This document shows positions 39,718 through 48,977 of a stretch of DNA of 64,000 bases, in pieces. Origin of the DNA: JADJOY01 sp016713535 [NCBI: Deltaproteobacteria bacterium] (GTDB lineage: Bacteria > JADJOY01); the NCBI GenBank assembly GCA_016713535.1, contig JADJOY010000001.1, forward strand, positions 352,640-416,639, read 5' to 3'. The notes below the pieces were generated by a model that saw only the letters and a program-made list of their open reading frames with translations, did no database searches and had not been told where the DNA came from. Every line of letters begins with the position of its first letter. The first letter of the stretch is position 1. The translations under genes and the position numbers were made by a program.

Positions 39718-40485
39718 TCACTTGGGGGGCATGCGCAGCGCGCCGTCGAGGCGGATCGTCTCACCGTTCAGCATCGGATTGGCGATGATATGCGCGGCGA
39801 GGGCGGCGTATTCGGAGGGCTTGCCCAGCCGGCGCGGGAACGGGATCTGCGCGCCGAGGGCGTCGCGCGCCTCGTCCGGCAACATCGCCAGCATGGGTGT
39901 GTCGAAGGTGCCCGGCGCGATCGTCACGCAGCGGATTCCGAGCGACGACAGGTCTCGCGCGATCGGCAGCGTCATCCCGACCACGCCGCCCTTCGAGGCC
40001 GAGTACGCAGCCTGACCGATCTGGCCGTCGAACGCGGCGATCGACGCGGTGTTGACGAGCACGCCGCGCTCTGCGTTCTCGTCCGGTGTGTTCTTCGCCA
40101 TCTGCGCGGCGGCGCAGCGGACCACGTTGAAGGTGCCGATCAGGTTGACCCGGATCACCATCTCGAACACGTCGAGCGGCATCGCACCTTCCTTGGTCAA
40201 CGTACGCATCGCGGCGCCCGTGCCAGCGCAGCTCACCGCAGCATGCAAGCCGCCGAGCTTCGCGACCGTCTCCGCGACGGCGCCCTCGATCGCTTCGGCG
40301 CTGGTGACGTCCGCGGGGATGAAGATCGCGCGGCCGCCCCCGCTCGCCGCGACCTCGGGTCCGCGGCTGCCCGGTCGGTCGAGGATCGCCACCTTGGCGC
40401 CCTCGTCGAGGAGCTTGCGCACCGTTGCCTCCCCGAGCCCGGACGCGCCGCCCGTCACCAACGCCACCTTGTCGCGAATGATCAT
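39718..40485 (-). CDS. Short-chain dehydrogenase, 3-hydroxyacyl-CoA dehydrogenase type
   Basis: NAD-dependent SDR of 255 residues. It shows the cofactor loop [20 protein letters not shown], the acidic residue in ILDRPG that favours NAD, DVTS, CAGTG in place of [17 protein letters not shown] with the catalytic Ser, and [12 protein letters not shown] with Tyr/Lys. The C-terminal [15 protein letters not shown] and [14 protein letters not shown] are typical of the HSD10 (3-hydroxy-2-methylbutyryl-CoA dehydrogenase) group. It is next to the ether-lipid-like oxidase, but this group normally acts in acyl-CoA oxidation. Confidence 0.9.
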   Translation of the reverse strand: MIIRDKVALVTGGASGLGEATVRKLLDEGAKVAILDRPGSRGPEVAASGGGRAIFIPADVTSAEAIEGAVAETVAKLGGLHAAVSCAGTGAAMRTLTKEGAMPLDVFEMVIRVNLIGTFNVVRCAAAQMAKNTPDENAERGVLVNTASIAAFDGQIGQAAYSASKGGVVGMTLPIARDLSSLGIRCVTIAPGTFDTPMLAMLPDEARDALGAQIPFPRRLGKPSEYAALAAHIIANPMLNGETIRLDGALRMPPK

Positions 40486-40561
40486 CTCGTACCCCTTTCG
40501 ATGGGAGATCGTGGACGTGGTTCGGGTGCGACCGCCGTGGGTCGCGCGGATGCGGTCGCGC

Positions 40562-41988
40562 TCACAGGTAGTCGCGGAAGAGCCGCACCAGCTCGAAGCG
40601 CACTCCGCTGCGGTTGCCGTCGAGGTAAATCACGTAGTGCAGGTGTCCGTGCTTCTCGTGGTCGAAGTAGCCGACCAGGGTCCGGGTACCCGAGAGCGTT
40701 CCGGTCTTGCTCGGCGAGCCCTCGTGGAGCCGAAGTAGCCCGATCCAAGGTTCGAACGTGTCGAGCACCCGGAGGAACGCCTCCGCGGTGGCCTGGTTGT
40801 CGCGCGACAGCCCCGAGCCTTCCACGATCGTGAACCCCTCGGCCAGGCCTCGCGAGGCGAGGTGCGCGTGGACGACGCGGGCCGCCTTCTCGAACGTCGC
40901 CGGTCCCGGGTAGGACTCCAGCGCGAGCGTCAGGAAAATCTGGTTCGCGATGAAGTTGCTCGACACCTTGAGGCACTCGCGCAGCACCTCGGAGAGCGGC
41001 CGACTCTGCTCGTGGACGTAGAGCGCGGGAACACCATGGGCGGGGGAGCCGACGCGCTCGACCGAGCCACCGACGTGGACGCCGCGCTCGCGCAGCAAGG
41101 CGGCGATCAGCTCACCCGTGTAGCGCGCGGTCACGTCGCTGTCGCGCAGGTTGACGCGCGCCCAGCCACGGAATCGCCAGGTCGACGCCACGTCCCGCGC
41201 GGTCGGCGTGAGCGGGGTGAGCGTCTCGCCGCTCTCGAGGCCGGCTTTCGTTCGCTTGACGAGGATGGTGTTGAAGTTGGCCGACAGCGCGCCGACCGGC
41301 GCATCGTAGGGGTTCGCGGTGTCCGATGCACCCGGCACGACGAGGCCGCGCGCGAACAGCGAATCGTCGACCTTGACCCCCGTGAACCCGCGTGCCGGCG
41401 CGCGCTCGGCCAGCCGCGAGGCGATGAGGCCGAGCTCCTCGGAGACCAAGTACGGGTCGCCGCCGCCCTCGATGAGCAGCTTGCCGTCGTCGTCGACGCG
41501 GAAGGTGGTCTTGAACCGGTAGTCGGGGCCGAGCCTGTCGAGGGCGGTGAGGGCGGTGACCACCTTGAGCGTCGAAGCGGGGACGAACTGCACCGTCGGG
41601 TTGACGTTGCGGATCCGCTCGCGGTGCGGGCCCGTGACGACCAGCACGTCGTTCGGCCCGATGATCGAGTCGATCGGGTTCGCGTTGGGGTCGAGTGCCG
41701 GCTTCGGCTTCGCCTTGCCGCGAGGCGTGCGCTTGGTGCTGCGGGGGTGACGGTGAGTTCTTGGTCTTCGTCTTCGATCGGGTCTTGGTCGTGGACTTGG
41801 TGGAGCCCTTGGTCTTGGAGCTCGACTTGCTTTTCGACGTCGTCGCGGCGACTGGAGGCGAGGTCCAGCGGACCGAGCAGCAGGGCCGCGGAGGTGACCG
41901 CGAGGCGCGTCAGCAGCGCGCGTCGATCGAGGTGGGTGGTCGGCTCGATCGAGCGATCGAGCTCAGGATTTTCGTTGATCGGAGGCAT
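40562..41988 (-). CDS. dacB: D-alanyl-D-alanine carboxypeptidase, PBP4 / peptidase S13 type (two frame breaks)
   Basis: Periplasmic penicillin-binding protein that trims or opens peptidoglycan cross-links. The N-terminus ([16 protein letters not shown], then [20 protein letters not shown]) looks like a Tat-type signal. Frame changes near 41850 and 41745 bracket a low-complexity linker rich in Lys, Thr and Ser (for example [20 protein letters not shown]). The catalytic region then reads [20 protein letters not shown], the SxxK motif in [11 protein letters not shown], SxN in [13 protein letters not shown] and KTG in [10 protein letters not shown]. The last part is complete to the stop. The linker is not typical of E. 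coli DacB. Confidence 0.84.
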
Positions 41989-42200
41989 GGAATCCCTGCG
42001 GCGTCCGTGGGGGCGCGGCGCCGGTGGGGAGGGGAGGCGAGGATGTCCGTGGCGGTGAGGGCGCCCGTGAGCGCGAGGCGTTCGGGAATGCGCTCGGGCG
42101 TGGCGCCGGTGCGGGCCGCTCCCTGGTGCTCATCGCGATGGCGGGATGGAGCCCTCGACGGCGCTCGGCATCCCACGCGACCCGTGGCTGTTGCACCGCT

Positions 42201-42605
42201 TCAGTCGACCTGGAACACCATCCGTGGGTTGGTCTCGGAGCCCGCGGTGGCGATCTGACCGATGACGACAAAGGTGTCGTTCGGCTTGAGCTTGTCGGTG
42301 TCGGCCTTGTACCTCTCGGCGACGCGGATCTCGAAAGGCCCGCTCGCCGAGACCACGGTCAAGCTGATGTAGCCGTCGGTGGTGTTCCCCTTCTGACCGA
42401 GGTCGGCCTTCAGCTTCACCGGCTTGTCCATGAAGCCGGCCATGTTCATGAGGAGCTGGCCGACCGTGACGGTCTGTGTCGCTCCGGCCGCCGGATCACC
42501 GATCGTGAGCAGGTTCTGCTCGCTCTTCGAGCAGGCAACGCCGCCGGCAACGGCGAAGGCGACGACGATGGCGAGAAGCGCGCGCATGGCCGTGCGTCGA
42601 GTCAT
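42201..42605 (-). CDS. Lipoprotein with OB-fold (tRNA_anti-like)
   Basis: A 134-residue predicted lipoprotein. The signal MTRRTAMRALLAIVVAFAVA ends in a GGVAC lipobox, so the mature N-terminal Cys should be acylated. The rest (VTVGQLLMNMAGFMDKPVKL, GYISLTVVSASGPFEI, YKADTDKLKPNDTFVVIGQI) has the strand pattern of the tRNA_anti-like OB-fold found in many Gram-negative lipoproteins of unknown role. About 210 bases without a gene separate it from dacB. Confidence 0.75.
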   Translation of the reverse strand: MTRRTAMRALLAIVVAFAVAGGVACSKSEQNLLTIGDPAAGATQTVTVGQLLMNMAGFMDKPVKLKADLGQKGNTTDGYISLTVVSASGPFEIRVAERYKADTDKLKPNDTFVVIGQIATAGSETNPRMVFQVD

Positions 42606-42722
42606 CGTGAGGAACCCCCGATTTCGAGTTGCGCGGCATGGTAGCGTTGCGGCCGGAGTGCGTCTACGCCCGCAGCGCGGCGCTTCGCCGACCCGCGCGC
42701 GAACGCGCCGCAAGACGGTTCG

Positions 42723-43347
42723 ATGAGCGAAAAACAACCCGTTCGCCGCTGGCTCGCCCGTGCGTTCGCGGCGGCTCGTGGCTACCTCACGCCCCTCCGA
42801 TCCCCTCGCCACCCACCCGTTCGGCGCCCTCGGCCGGTCGATTCGGCTCGAGCCCGGGCTGCGGATCGAAGGCGCCGAGGGCATCGCACTCGGCGACCGT
42901 GTCACCATCGATCGCGACGCGTGGCTGCACGTCCAGCACGGCTTCGCCGACGGTCTGCGTCTCACCATCGGCTCGGACTCGTACGTCGGCATGCGCGCCT
43001 GCATCACCGCCGCGCGCCGCGTCGAACTGGGCGACTGGTCGTACGTCGCGCACCACACCTACATCACCGACCACAACCACGCGTACGCGGACCCCAGCCG
43101 TCCCATCGCGCACCAGGGGCTCGCCACCCCCGGCTACGTGGTGATCGGCAAGAGTGTGTGGGTGGGGGTCGGGGCGGCCTTGATCGGTGCGCACGGGCTC
43201 ACGATCGGTGACAACGCGGTGATCGGTGCCAACGCAGTGGTGATCGACGATGTCCCGCCCGCCACCGTCGTCGCGGGGAACCCCGCACGCCCGGTGAAGC
43301 GCTTCGACTTCGAGCGCGGCACCTGGGTGCGGGTGGAGCACGGATGA
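42723..43347 (+). CDS. Hexapeptide-repeat acyltransferase (one frame break)
   Basis: Left-handed beta-helix O-acyltransferase of about 207 residues. The N-terminus MSEKQPVRRWLARAFAAARG is in a different frame from the rest. Removing one C from the CCCC run at 42792-42795 joins it to GYLTPSDPLATHPFGALGRS. Hexapeptide repeats follow (IEGAEGIALGDRVTIDRDAW, VIGKSVWVGVGAALIGAHGL, TIGDNAVIGANAVVIDDVPP) with the catalytic His in YITDHNHAYADPS and the usual VVAGNPARPVKRF end. The acceptor is unknown. Its last codons overlap the methyltransferase start, so they are co-translated. Confidence 0.84.
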
Positions 43348-44000
43348 GCGCCGCCGTGCCGGCGCCCGGCTCGTGGGAGCGCTATCTCCACTCGTCGGCG
43401 CGCTTCCACGCGGAGCGCGAGATCCGAGCCTTCCTCGCCGGGCCCGCGCGGGGGCGCCGCGTGTGGGACCTGGGCTGTGGCACACCGCCGCTCGGCGCCC
43501 ATCCGGCGGCGCTCTTCACCCTGGATCGGCAGCGATCCGCCGGTCCGACGGTCGTGGCCGACCTCGAGTCCATGCCGTTCGCCTCCGGCACCATCGAAGG
43601 TGCCTTGCTGGTCGCCGTGCTCGAGCACGTCGATCGCCCCGCCCGCGTGCTGGCCGAGCTCGCGCGGGTGATGGCGCCCGGCGCGCCGGCCTACGTGTGG
43701 GTGCCCTTCCTGCACGAGGTGCACGAGTACCCGGTGGACCGCTGGCGATTCACGCCGGATGGAATCCGTGAGCTCCTCGAGGACGCGGGGTTCGCCACCC
43801 GGAGTGTGGCCGCGGGGCGCCTCGCGGGGCTCGGCACGGTGCTCGCGCATCTCTACCGTTTCCTGTGGCCGCCCGCCGGTCGCTGGCTGCCGCTTCGGCG
43901 TTTGGGCTTCCGTATCGTCGACGCGCTCCGCATCGTCGATCGGGCGGCGCCCGCCCGCGACTGGCCGATCGGGACGACCTGGATCGGCCAGCGCCGCTAG
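43344..44000 (+). CDS. Class I SAM-dependent methyltransferase
   Basis: A 218-residue methyltransferase of the Methyltransf_11 type. It shows the SAM loop VWDLGCGTPPLGAHPAA, ADLESMPFASGTIEGALLVA, VLEHVDRPARVLAELARVMA and HEYPVDRWRFTPDGIRELLE. The last motif is common in methyltransferases of polysaccharide or lipid loci. It overlaps the acyltransferase gene, so both may decorate one surface glycan, but no substrate can be named. Confidence 0.88.
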   Translation: MSAAVPAPGSWERYLHSSARFHAEREIRAFLAGPARGRRVWDLGCGTPPLGAHPAALFTLDRQRSAGPTVVADLESMPFASGTIEGALLVAVLEHVDRPARVLAELARVMAPGAPAYVWVPFLHEVHEYPVDRWRFTPDGIRELLEDAGFATRSVAAGRLAGLGTVLAHLYRFLWPPAGRWLPLRRLGFRIVDALRIVDRAAPARDWPIGTTWIGQRR

Positions 44001-44103
44001 GCCGAGCGCCAGCAGGCTGTTGCGCATCGTGCTTCGCACTGCGACGGGCGCCTAGCCGTCGGTAGGGGCCTGGGTTATCTGGTGGGGCATGTGGAGGTCT
44101 GAC

Positions 44104-45351
44104 GTGAGCCGCACACCGCTATCGTCTTCCCGTGCCTCGTCCGGCGCACCCGCCGCGCCCGTGCCCTCGACTCCGGTCGTCGACGAAGGTGCCCGGGTCG
44201 TCGCGCTGGCGCGGGATTCCGAAGTCGTCTACGTCTACTGGGACATCCCCGCCGACGTCCTGACCAACGCTCGCGGGCGCCTCGGCCATGGTGCACTGAC
44301 CGGCCGCCTCGTGTTGCGGGCGCACGACCTCGCGACTGCGCTCGACGGGTTGGGTGGCGAGGATTTCCTCGAATACGACGTCAGCGACTCGGACCGCGAC
44401 GCCTTCATCCGGATCGCCAAGCCCGGGACCGCGCAGATCGTGGAGATCGGGCTCAGCGGAGACGACGGCAGCTTCACGTCGATAGCCCGCTCGGGGAAGG
44501 TCGAGCTCCCGCGCGCCGTCCCCACCACCTGGACACCGCCGCCACCGAGTGAGGTCCGCTGGATGAGCGCGCCCCCGCCTCCGCCCCCGCAGCCGGCCTA
44601 CGTGGGGCCGGCGCCGGCGTCGGTTCGCGACATGGCGCTCGGTGCTCCGCCGGTCGTGTCGGCCGCCCCGCCACCGACGTGGCAGCCGGAAGCGGAGGTC
44701 GTCCCGACCCGTGGGAGCGACAGCTCGCCGCTCGTCGGCTGGGGCCGCCCCGGCCCGCTTGGCCGCGGCGCGAGCGAGGCGTGGGTCGGCGAGCCGTGGA
44801 CCTCGGCCTCCCAGGCGCAGCCGGGTCCGACCGCTCCGTCGGCGGGCGACGGCGATGACCTTCACGTGCGAGCACCGTCGTCGCCCCGCGCTTCCGCCGA
44901 GCGCTGGTCCGGTGAAGCCGGAGCCGCCACCGCGGCGCGGCCCGAGCCGGCACACGAGGCTCACTCGCCGGCGGCCACCGATCCGGGGCGCACGGCGACC
45001 GCCCTCGAGCCTCCCTCGGCCTCGGTCGAGGTACACGACCGCCACCCGAGCGCCGCCGAGGGCGTGTGGTCGCCCGCCGAGGTCAGCGATCGCCCCGCGG
45101 CGACGTCGCCGACCACGGCACTCGAGCGACGCCAGCTCCCGGCCACGGTCCCGTCGTCGAGCACGGCGGTCGCCGTGGTCAAGCCCACCACGCCGCCGGG
45201 GTGGGACCAGATCACCACCGGGCTCGGCGCTCTCGCGCGCGGTGTTCTGCAGGTGACGGGTGGCGCGCTCAGGGTCGCGGGCGGCATCGCCAAGCTCGGG
45301 GCATGGACCGTGCAGAAGGCGCTCGAGACGCTGCGCAAGCCCAAGTCCTGA
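44104..45351 (+). CDS. DUF4912 domain protein
   Basis: A 415-residue protein of unknown function. Residues 25-135 form the DUF4912 domain (RVVALARDSEVVYVYWDIPA; FIRIAKPGTAQIVEIGL; FTSIARSGKVELPR). A long Pro/Ala/Ser-rich linker (about 140-345) follows, then a hydrophobic Gly-rich C-terminus (GALARGVLQVTGGALRVAGG). The GTG at 44104 is preferred to the ATG at 44089 because GGAGGT (44093-44098) lies 5 bases before it and overlaps the ATG region. The GH57 gene follows after 25 bases; this pairing recurs in other bacteria and suggests a role in glucan metabolism. Confidence 0.82.
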   Translation: MSRTPLSSSRASSGAPAAPVPSTPVVDEGARVVALARDSEVVYVYWDIPADVLTNARGRLGHGALTGRLVLRAHDLATALDGLGGEDFLEYDVSDSDRDAFIRIAKPGTAQIVEIGLSGDDGSFTSIARSGKVELPRAVPTTWTPPPPSEVRWMSAPPPPPPQPAYVGPAPASVRDMALGAPPVVSAAPPPTWQPEAEVVPTRGSDSSPLVGWGRPGPLGRGASEAWVGEPWTSASQAQPGPTAPSAGDGDDLHVRAPSSPRASAERWSGEAGAATAARPEPAHEAHSPAATDPGRTATALEPPSASVEVHDRHPSAAEGVWSPAEVSDRPAATSPTTALERRQLPATVPSSSTAVAVVKPTTPPGWDQITTGLGALARGVLQVTGGALRVAGGIAKLGAWTVQKALETLRKPKS

Positions 45352-45376
45352 ACCGCTGCGGACGCGACCTCCCGGC

Positions 45377-46960
45377 ATGGTCGCAGCTCGCCTCGCGCTG
45401 ATCCTGCACGCTCACCTGCCGTACGTCCGGCACCCCGACCGCGAGGACCTCCTCGAGGAAGCGTGGCTGGTCCAGGCGCTCGCGGAGTCCTACCTGCCGC
45501 TCCTCGAGGCGCTCGAGGGCTGGGAGAGCGACCGGGTGCCCTATGCGCTGGCGCTCAGCCTGAGCCCGACGCTGGTGGCGATGCTGGACGATCCGCTGCT
45601 GCGCTCGCGCGTGCGGCGGCGGTTCGACGGATCGATGGCGGTGCTCGACCGTGAGCTCGCGAGCGGCGCCACGGACGCGGCGCTCGTGCCCGCGCTCGAG
45701 CATCACCGCGAGCGCTTCCGCGCTGCGGCCGCACGCTACCGGGCGACCGAGGGCGACGTCGTGGGCGCGTTCGCGGAGGTCGCGCGGAGTGGCGAGCTCG
45801 AGCTCTTCACCACCGCCGGGACCCACGCGTTCCTGCCCAACCTGGCGGGCCTGGTGCCCGCTCAACGCGCTCAGATCGGGCTAGGGCTGGAACAGCACGC
45901 GCGCCGCTTCGGCGCGCCCGCGGGCGGCTTCTGGTTGCCCGAGTGCGGCTACCACGAAGAGCTCGACCCAATCCTGCGCGAGCTCGGAGTGCGCTGGTGC
46001 GTCCTCGACGCCCACGCCCTCGCCGCGGCGGTCCCGCCGCCGCTTCGCGGACCGTACGCGCCGGTGCTCACACCTCACGGCGTCGCCATGCTCGCGCGCG
46101 ATCCGGAATCGTCGGACGCGGTGTGGAGCGCCGAGTCCGGCTACCCCGGTGATGCGTCGTATCGCGAGTTCCACCGGGATCTTGGCGACGAACGCGACCT
46201 GCGGCCGTTCCTGCCCGCGCTCGGCCCCGACGGCCGTGGCTGGCCGACTGGCATCAAGGTCCACGCCGTCACCGACCGCCGCTCCGAGCACAAGCGTCCC
46301 TACGATCCCGAGCGCGCCGCGCGCCGCGCCGAGGAGCACGCCCGTGATTTCTTGCGTGGACGTCGCGAGCGCGGTGCCGAGCTCGCGCCACGACTGGGCG
46401 CGCCCGCGCTCTTCGTCGCGCCGTTCGACGCCGAGCTCTTCGGTCACTGGTGGTTCGAGGGACCGCGCTTCCTCGACGCGGTGGTGCGCGGTGCGGCGGC
46501 GCCGTCGAGCGGGGTCGCGCTCGTCACTCCCCGTCAGCTCCTCGCCACCGAGTCGCGCATGCAGGTCGTCTCCCCCTCGCCCTCCTCGTGGGGCGCGGGC
46601 GGGCACCGCGAGTCGTGGCTCGACCCGCGCAACGCCTGGGTGGTGCGCGAGGTGCGGGACGTCGCGGAGCGGATGACCCGCCTGGCACGCAGCCGTGCCC
46701 TGGGAGCGGGGCCGCTCGAGGGGCGAGCGCTCGCGCAGGCTGCGCGCGAGGCGCTGCTCGCGATGGCGAGCGACTGGAGCTTCATCCTCCGCGCGGAGAC
46801 CGTGTCGAGCTACGCCGAGGGCCGGCTCCGCCAGCATCTCGCGCGTTTCGCCTCGCTCGCCGCCGAAATCGAGTGCGGAACCATCGACGACGCGCGACTG
46901 GCCGCTCTCGAGCGCGAGGACGCCGTGTTCGCCTCGCTCGACCCCGGCTGGTTCGCGTGA
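45377..46960 (+). CDS. GH57 glycoside hydrolase / 1,4-alpha-glucan branching enzyme
   Basis: A 527-residue family 57 enzyme. It begins VAARLALILHAHLPYVRHPD, with LSLSPTLVAMLDDP, GGFWLPECGYHEELDPILRE holding the catalytic Glu, RWCVLDAHAL, and the acid residue in FVAPFDAELFGHWWFEGPRF. The C-terminal DUF1957-type helical domain (WSFILRAETVSSYAEGRL) is typical of the branching enzymes. It probably makes alpha-1,6 branches in a glycogen-like polymer in the cytoplasm. It is adjacent to the DUF4912 gene. Confidence 0.92.
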   Translation: MVAARLALILHAHLPYVRHPDREDLLEEAWLVQALAESYLPLLEALEGWESDRVPYALALSLSPTLVAMLDDPLLRSRVRRRFDGSMAVLDRELASGATDAALVPALEHHRERFRAAAARYRATEGDVVGAFAEVARSGELELFTTAGTHAFLPNLAGLVPAQRAQIGLGLEQHARRFGAPAGGFWLPECGYHEELDPILRELGVRWCVLDAHALAAAVPPPLRGPYAPVLTPHGVAMLARDPESSDAVWSAESGYPGDASYREFHRDLGDERDLRPFLPALGPDGRGWPTGIKVHAVTDRRSEHKRPYDPERAARRAEEHARDFLRGRRERGAELAPRLGAPALFVAPFDAELFGHWWFEGPRFLDAVVRGAAAPSSGVALVTPRQLLATESRMQVVSPSPSSWGAGGHRESWLDPRNAWVVREVRDVAERMTRLARSRALGAGPLEGRALAQAAREALLAMASDWSFILRAETVSSYAEGRLRQHLARFASLAAEIECGTIDDARLAALEREDAVFASLDPGWFA

Positions 46961-47067
46961 GGCGAGCGCCAAGACCCGCGGTACGCGGGTCCGGAATCGC
47001 CTTGCTCCCGATCGAGCCCACCCGGTAGAAGGTGCGTCGGCCCGCCGCCGCCACCTCGGAGCTCCCC

Positions 47068-48072
47068 ATGGCCACGCCCACGATCCTGGTCGTCGACGAC
47101 AGCCGCGCGATCCTCGCCACCATGAAGGAGGCGCTGTCGAGCGCCGGTTACGACGTGCTGACCGCGGACGACGGCGACCGCGCCATCGCGCTCATCATGA
47201 GCCGCAAGCCGGATCTCATCGTCTCGGACATCCAGATGCCCAACCTGGACGGGTTCTTCCTGTGCCAGCTCCTCAAGGCCCGTCCCGAGACGCGCAACAT
47301 CCCGTTCATGTTCCTGACCGCGCTCGACGGCGTGCCGAAGCGGTTGCAGGGGCTCGAGATGGGCGCGGACGACTACATCCCGAAGCCCTTCGATCGCGAC
47401 GAGGTGGTGCTGCGGGTGCGCAACCTCCTCGCGCGCGTGGGCAAAGGGCCCGCTCCGCAGGCCGCCAAGGGGCCGGTGGCAGGCACCGTGGCCGACACGC
47501 CGCTCGCGGACCTCCTGCAGATGGTGAGCCTCGACGGCAAGAGCGCTCGGATCTCGCTGATCCGTGGCGGCGGCTCCGCCGAAATGGCCGGTGCAGCGAC
47601 CGAGGCGGCGCGGTTCGCGGAGCGAGGCGAGATCGTGGTGTCCGGCGAGAGGGTCCTGAGCGCGGCCGCGGGTCCCCAGATCGGGCTCAAGGCGGCATTT
47701 CGGCTCTTCACCTGGAGCAGCGCGCGCTTCAGCCTCGAGGAGCTCACCAGCCTGCCGCCGCGAGTCGGTCCGGATCTCGGCGACGTCGAGGACCTGACCA
47801 TGACCGCGCTCTTCCAGCGCATCGAGCACGACGAGCTCCTCGCCAAGCTCGGCGGCGAGGACGTCCTCTACCGAGAGTGGCCGGAGCACGAAGTGCTCGA
47901 GAGCCAGATCGACGCCAACGGCAAGTACGTGATGTTGCTGGTGCAGCGCTACAAGCGCGTCGGCACCGTGTGCGACGAGTCGGGGCTCACCGACCTCGAC
48001 ACGCTGAAGAGCCTGGTGAGCCTGCGGCAGGCGGGGGTCCTGCAGCTCATCGAGGGGGAGGCGAGCGCGTGA
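47068..48072 (+). CDS. Response regulator with C-terminal PATAN (DUF4388) domain
   Basis: A 334-residue protein. The receiver (residues 1-125) is intact: TILVVDDSRAILATMKEALS, the phospho-Asp in LIVSDIQMPNLDGFF, Thr in FMFLTALDG and Lys in DDYIPKPFDRDE. A DUF4388/PATAN domain follows (PLADLLQMVSLDGKSARISL, to about 250), then a helical tail (YVMLLVQRYKRVGTVCDESG). PATAN domains mediate protein contacts in signalling proteins of Deltaproteobacteria and cyanobacteria. It has its catalytic residues, unlike the related scaffold at 26-28 kb. The ATG at 47068 was chosen at the receiver start. Confidence 0.86.
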   Translation: MATPTILVVDDSRAILATMKEALSSAGYDVLTADDGDRAIALIMSRKPDLIVSDIQMPNLDGFFLCQLLKARPETRNIPFMFLTALDGVPKRLQGLEMGADDYIPKPFDRDEVVLRVRNLLARVGKGPAPQAAKGPVAGTVADTPLADLLQMVSLDGKSARISLIRGGGSAEMAGAATEAARFAERGEIVVSGERVLSAAAGPQIGLKAAFRLFTWSSARFSLEELTSLPPRVGPDLGDVEDLTMTALFQRIEHDELLAKLGGEDVLYREWPEHEVLESQIDANGKYVMLLVQRYKRVGTVCDESGLTDLDTLKSLVSLRQAGVLQLIEGEASA

Positions 48073-48103
48073 CCGCGCGTTTGCCGGCCACCTCCGCGCA
48101 GGG

Positions 48104-48132
48104 TTGACACAGACTTGCTCGGCGGCTAGCTT
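48104..48132 (+). promoter_or_regulatory. Sigma-70 promoter for rplU-rpmA
   Basis: A consensus -35 TTGACA is followed after 17 bases by TAGCTT as -10, about 75 bases before the rplU ATG. It is the best promoter match I found in the window. Confidence 0.7.
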
Positions 48133-48206
48133 CCCCCGTTTTCAAGCGAATTCGACGTGTTGCAACCGCGACGCCAACCGGTCGGTCGCGGCACGGGGAG
48201 TGCTCG

Positions 48207-48524
48207 ATGTACGCGGTGATCCAGACGGGTGGGAAGCAGTATCGCGTCGAGGAAGGTGAAATGCTCTCGGTGGAGCGCCTCACGGGCGAGCCCGGAGCCA
48301 CCATCGACCTCGATCAAGTCCTGATGATCGGTGGCGGTGAAGCGGTGCTGGTCGGCAGCCCGACGGTTGCCGGGGCCCGCGTCGTGGGGCAGGTCGTCCG
48401 CCAGACCCGTGGGCGCAAGATCCGCGTCTTCACCTACAAGCGCCGCAAGAAGTACGCGCGTCGCATCGGTCACCGGCAGGCCCAGACGGTGATCCGCATC
48501 CAGAGCATCCAAGCACCGGTTTGA
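48207..48524 (+). CDS. rplU: 50S ribosomal protein bL21
   Basis: Large-subunit protein of 105 residues: MYAVIQTGGKQYRVEEGEML, VLMIGGGEAVLVGSPTVAGA and the basic end VFTYKRRKKYARRIGHRQAQ, all typical of bL21. GGGGAG lies about 8 bases before the ATG. First gene of the ribosome/GTPase cluster. Confidence 0.97.
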   Translation: MYAVIQTGGKQYRVEEGEMLSVERLTGEPGATIDLDQVLMIGGGEAVLVGSPTVAGARVVGQVVRQTRGRKIRVFTYKRRKKYARRIGHRQAQTVIRIQSIQAPV

Positions 48525-48604
48525 TCGAACGGTCCCGCGGGACCGCGTGAGCGCCGCCAGTCGCGATCGCGGCGCCGGGCGCGAAGCGAGAAGGAGACGT
48601 CCCC

Positions 48605-48862
48605 ATGGCTCACAAAAAAGGTCAGGGCTCCAGCCGCAACGGGCGCGACTCGCCCGGCCAGCACCGCGGCATCAAGGTGTACGCGGGCCAGAACATCCCC
48701 GCCGGCAGCATTCTGGTGCGCCAGCTCGGGACGGTCGTGCACCCGGGCCGCAACGTCGGCATGGGTCGCGACTACACGCTCTTCGCCAAGGTGACCGGCA
48801 CGGTCAAGTACGAGACCTTCGGCAAGAAGGGCGCGCGGACCCGAGTCCACGTGGACGCCTGA
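48605..48862 (+). CDS. rpmA: 50S ribosomal protein bL27
   Basis: Large-subunit protein at the peptidyl-transferase centre, 85 residues. It begins [20 protein letters not shown], so there is no cleavable N-terminal extension of the Firmicutes type. GILVRQ-like [20 protein letters not shown] and [13 protein letters not shown] follow. AAGGAGA precedes the ATG. Confidence 0.97.
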   Translation: MAHKKGQGSSRNGRDSPGQHRGIKVYAGQNIPAGSILVRQLGTVVHPGRNVGMGRDYTLFAKVTGTVKYETFGKKGARTRVHVDA

Positions 48863-48898
48863 GCCCGCCCGCCCGGCTCACCGGGCGCGATGACGAGG

Positions 48899-48928
48899 GG
48901 CCCACCGTCGAGAGGCGGTGGGCCTTTT
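48899..48928 (+). terminator. Intrinsic terminator between rpmA and obg
   Basis: Stem GGCCCACCG / CGGTGGGCC (9 bp) with an 8-base loop, then TTTT. It lies 37 bases after rpmA and 50 bases before the obg start. It should separate abundant ribosomal-protein transcription from the GTPase gene. Confidence 0.8.
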
Positions 48929-48977
48929 CTCCGATGGCGTCCCGTGGGCCGGTCCCGAAGGTCCGAGAGCCTGCAGC

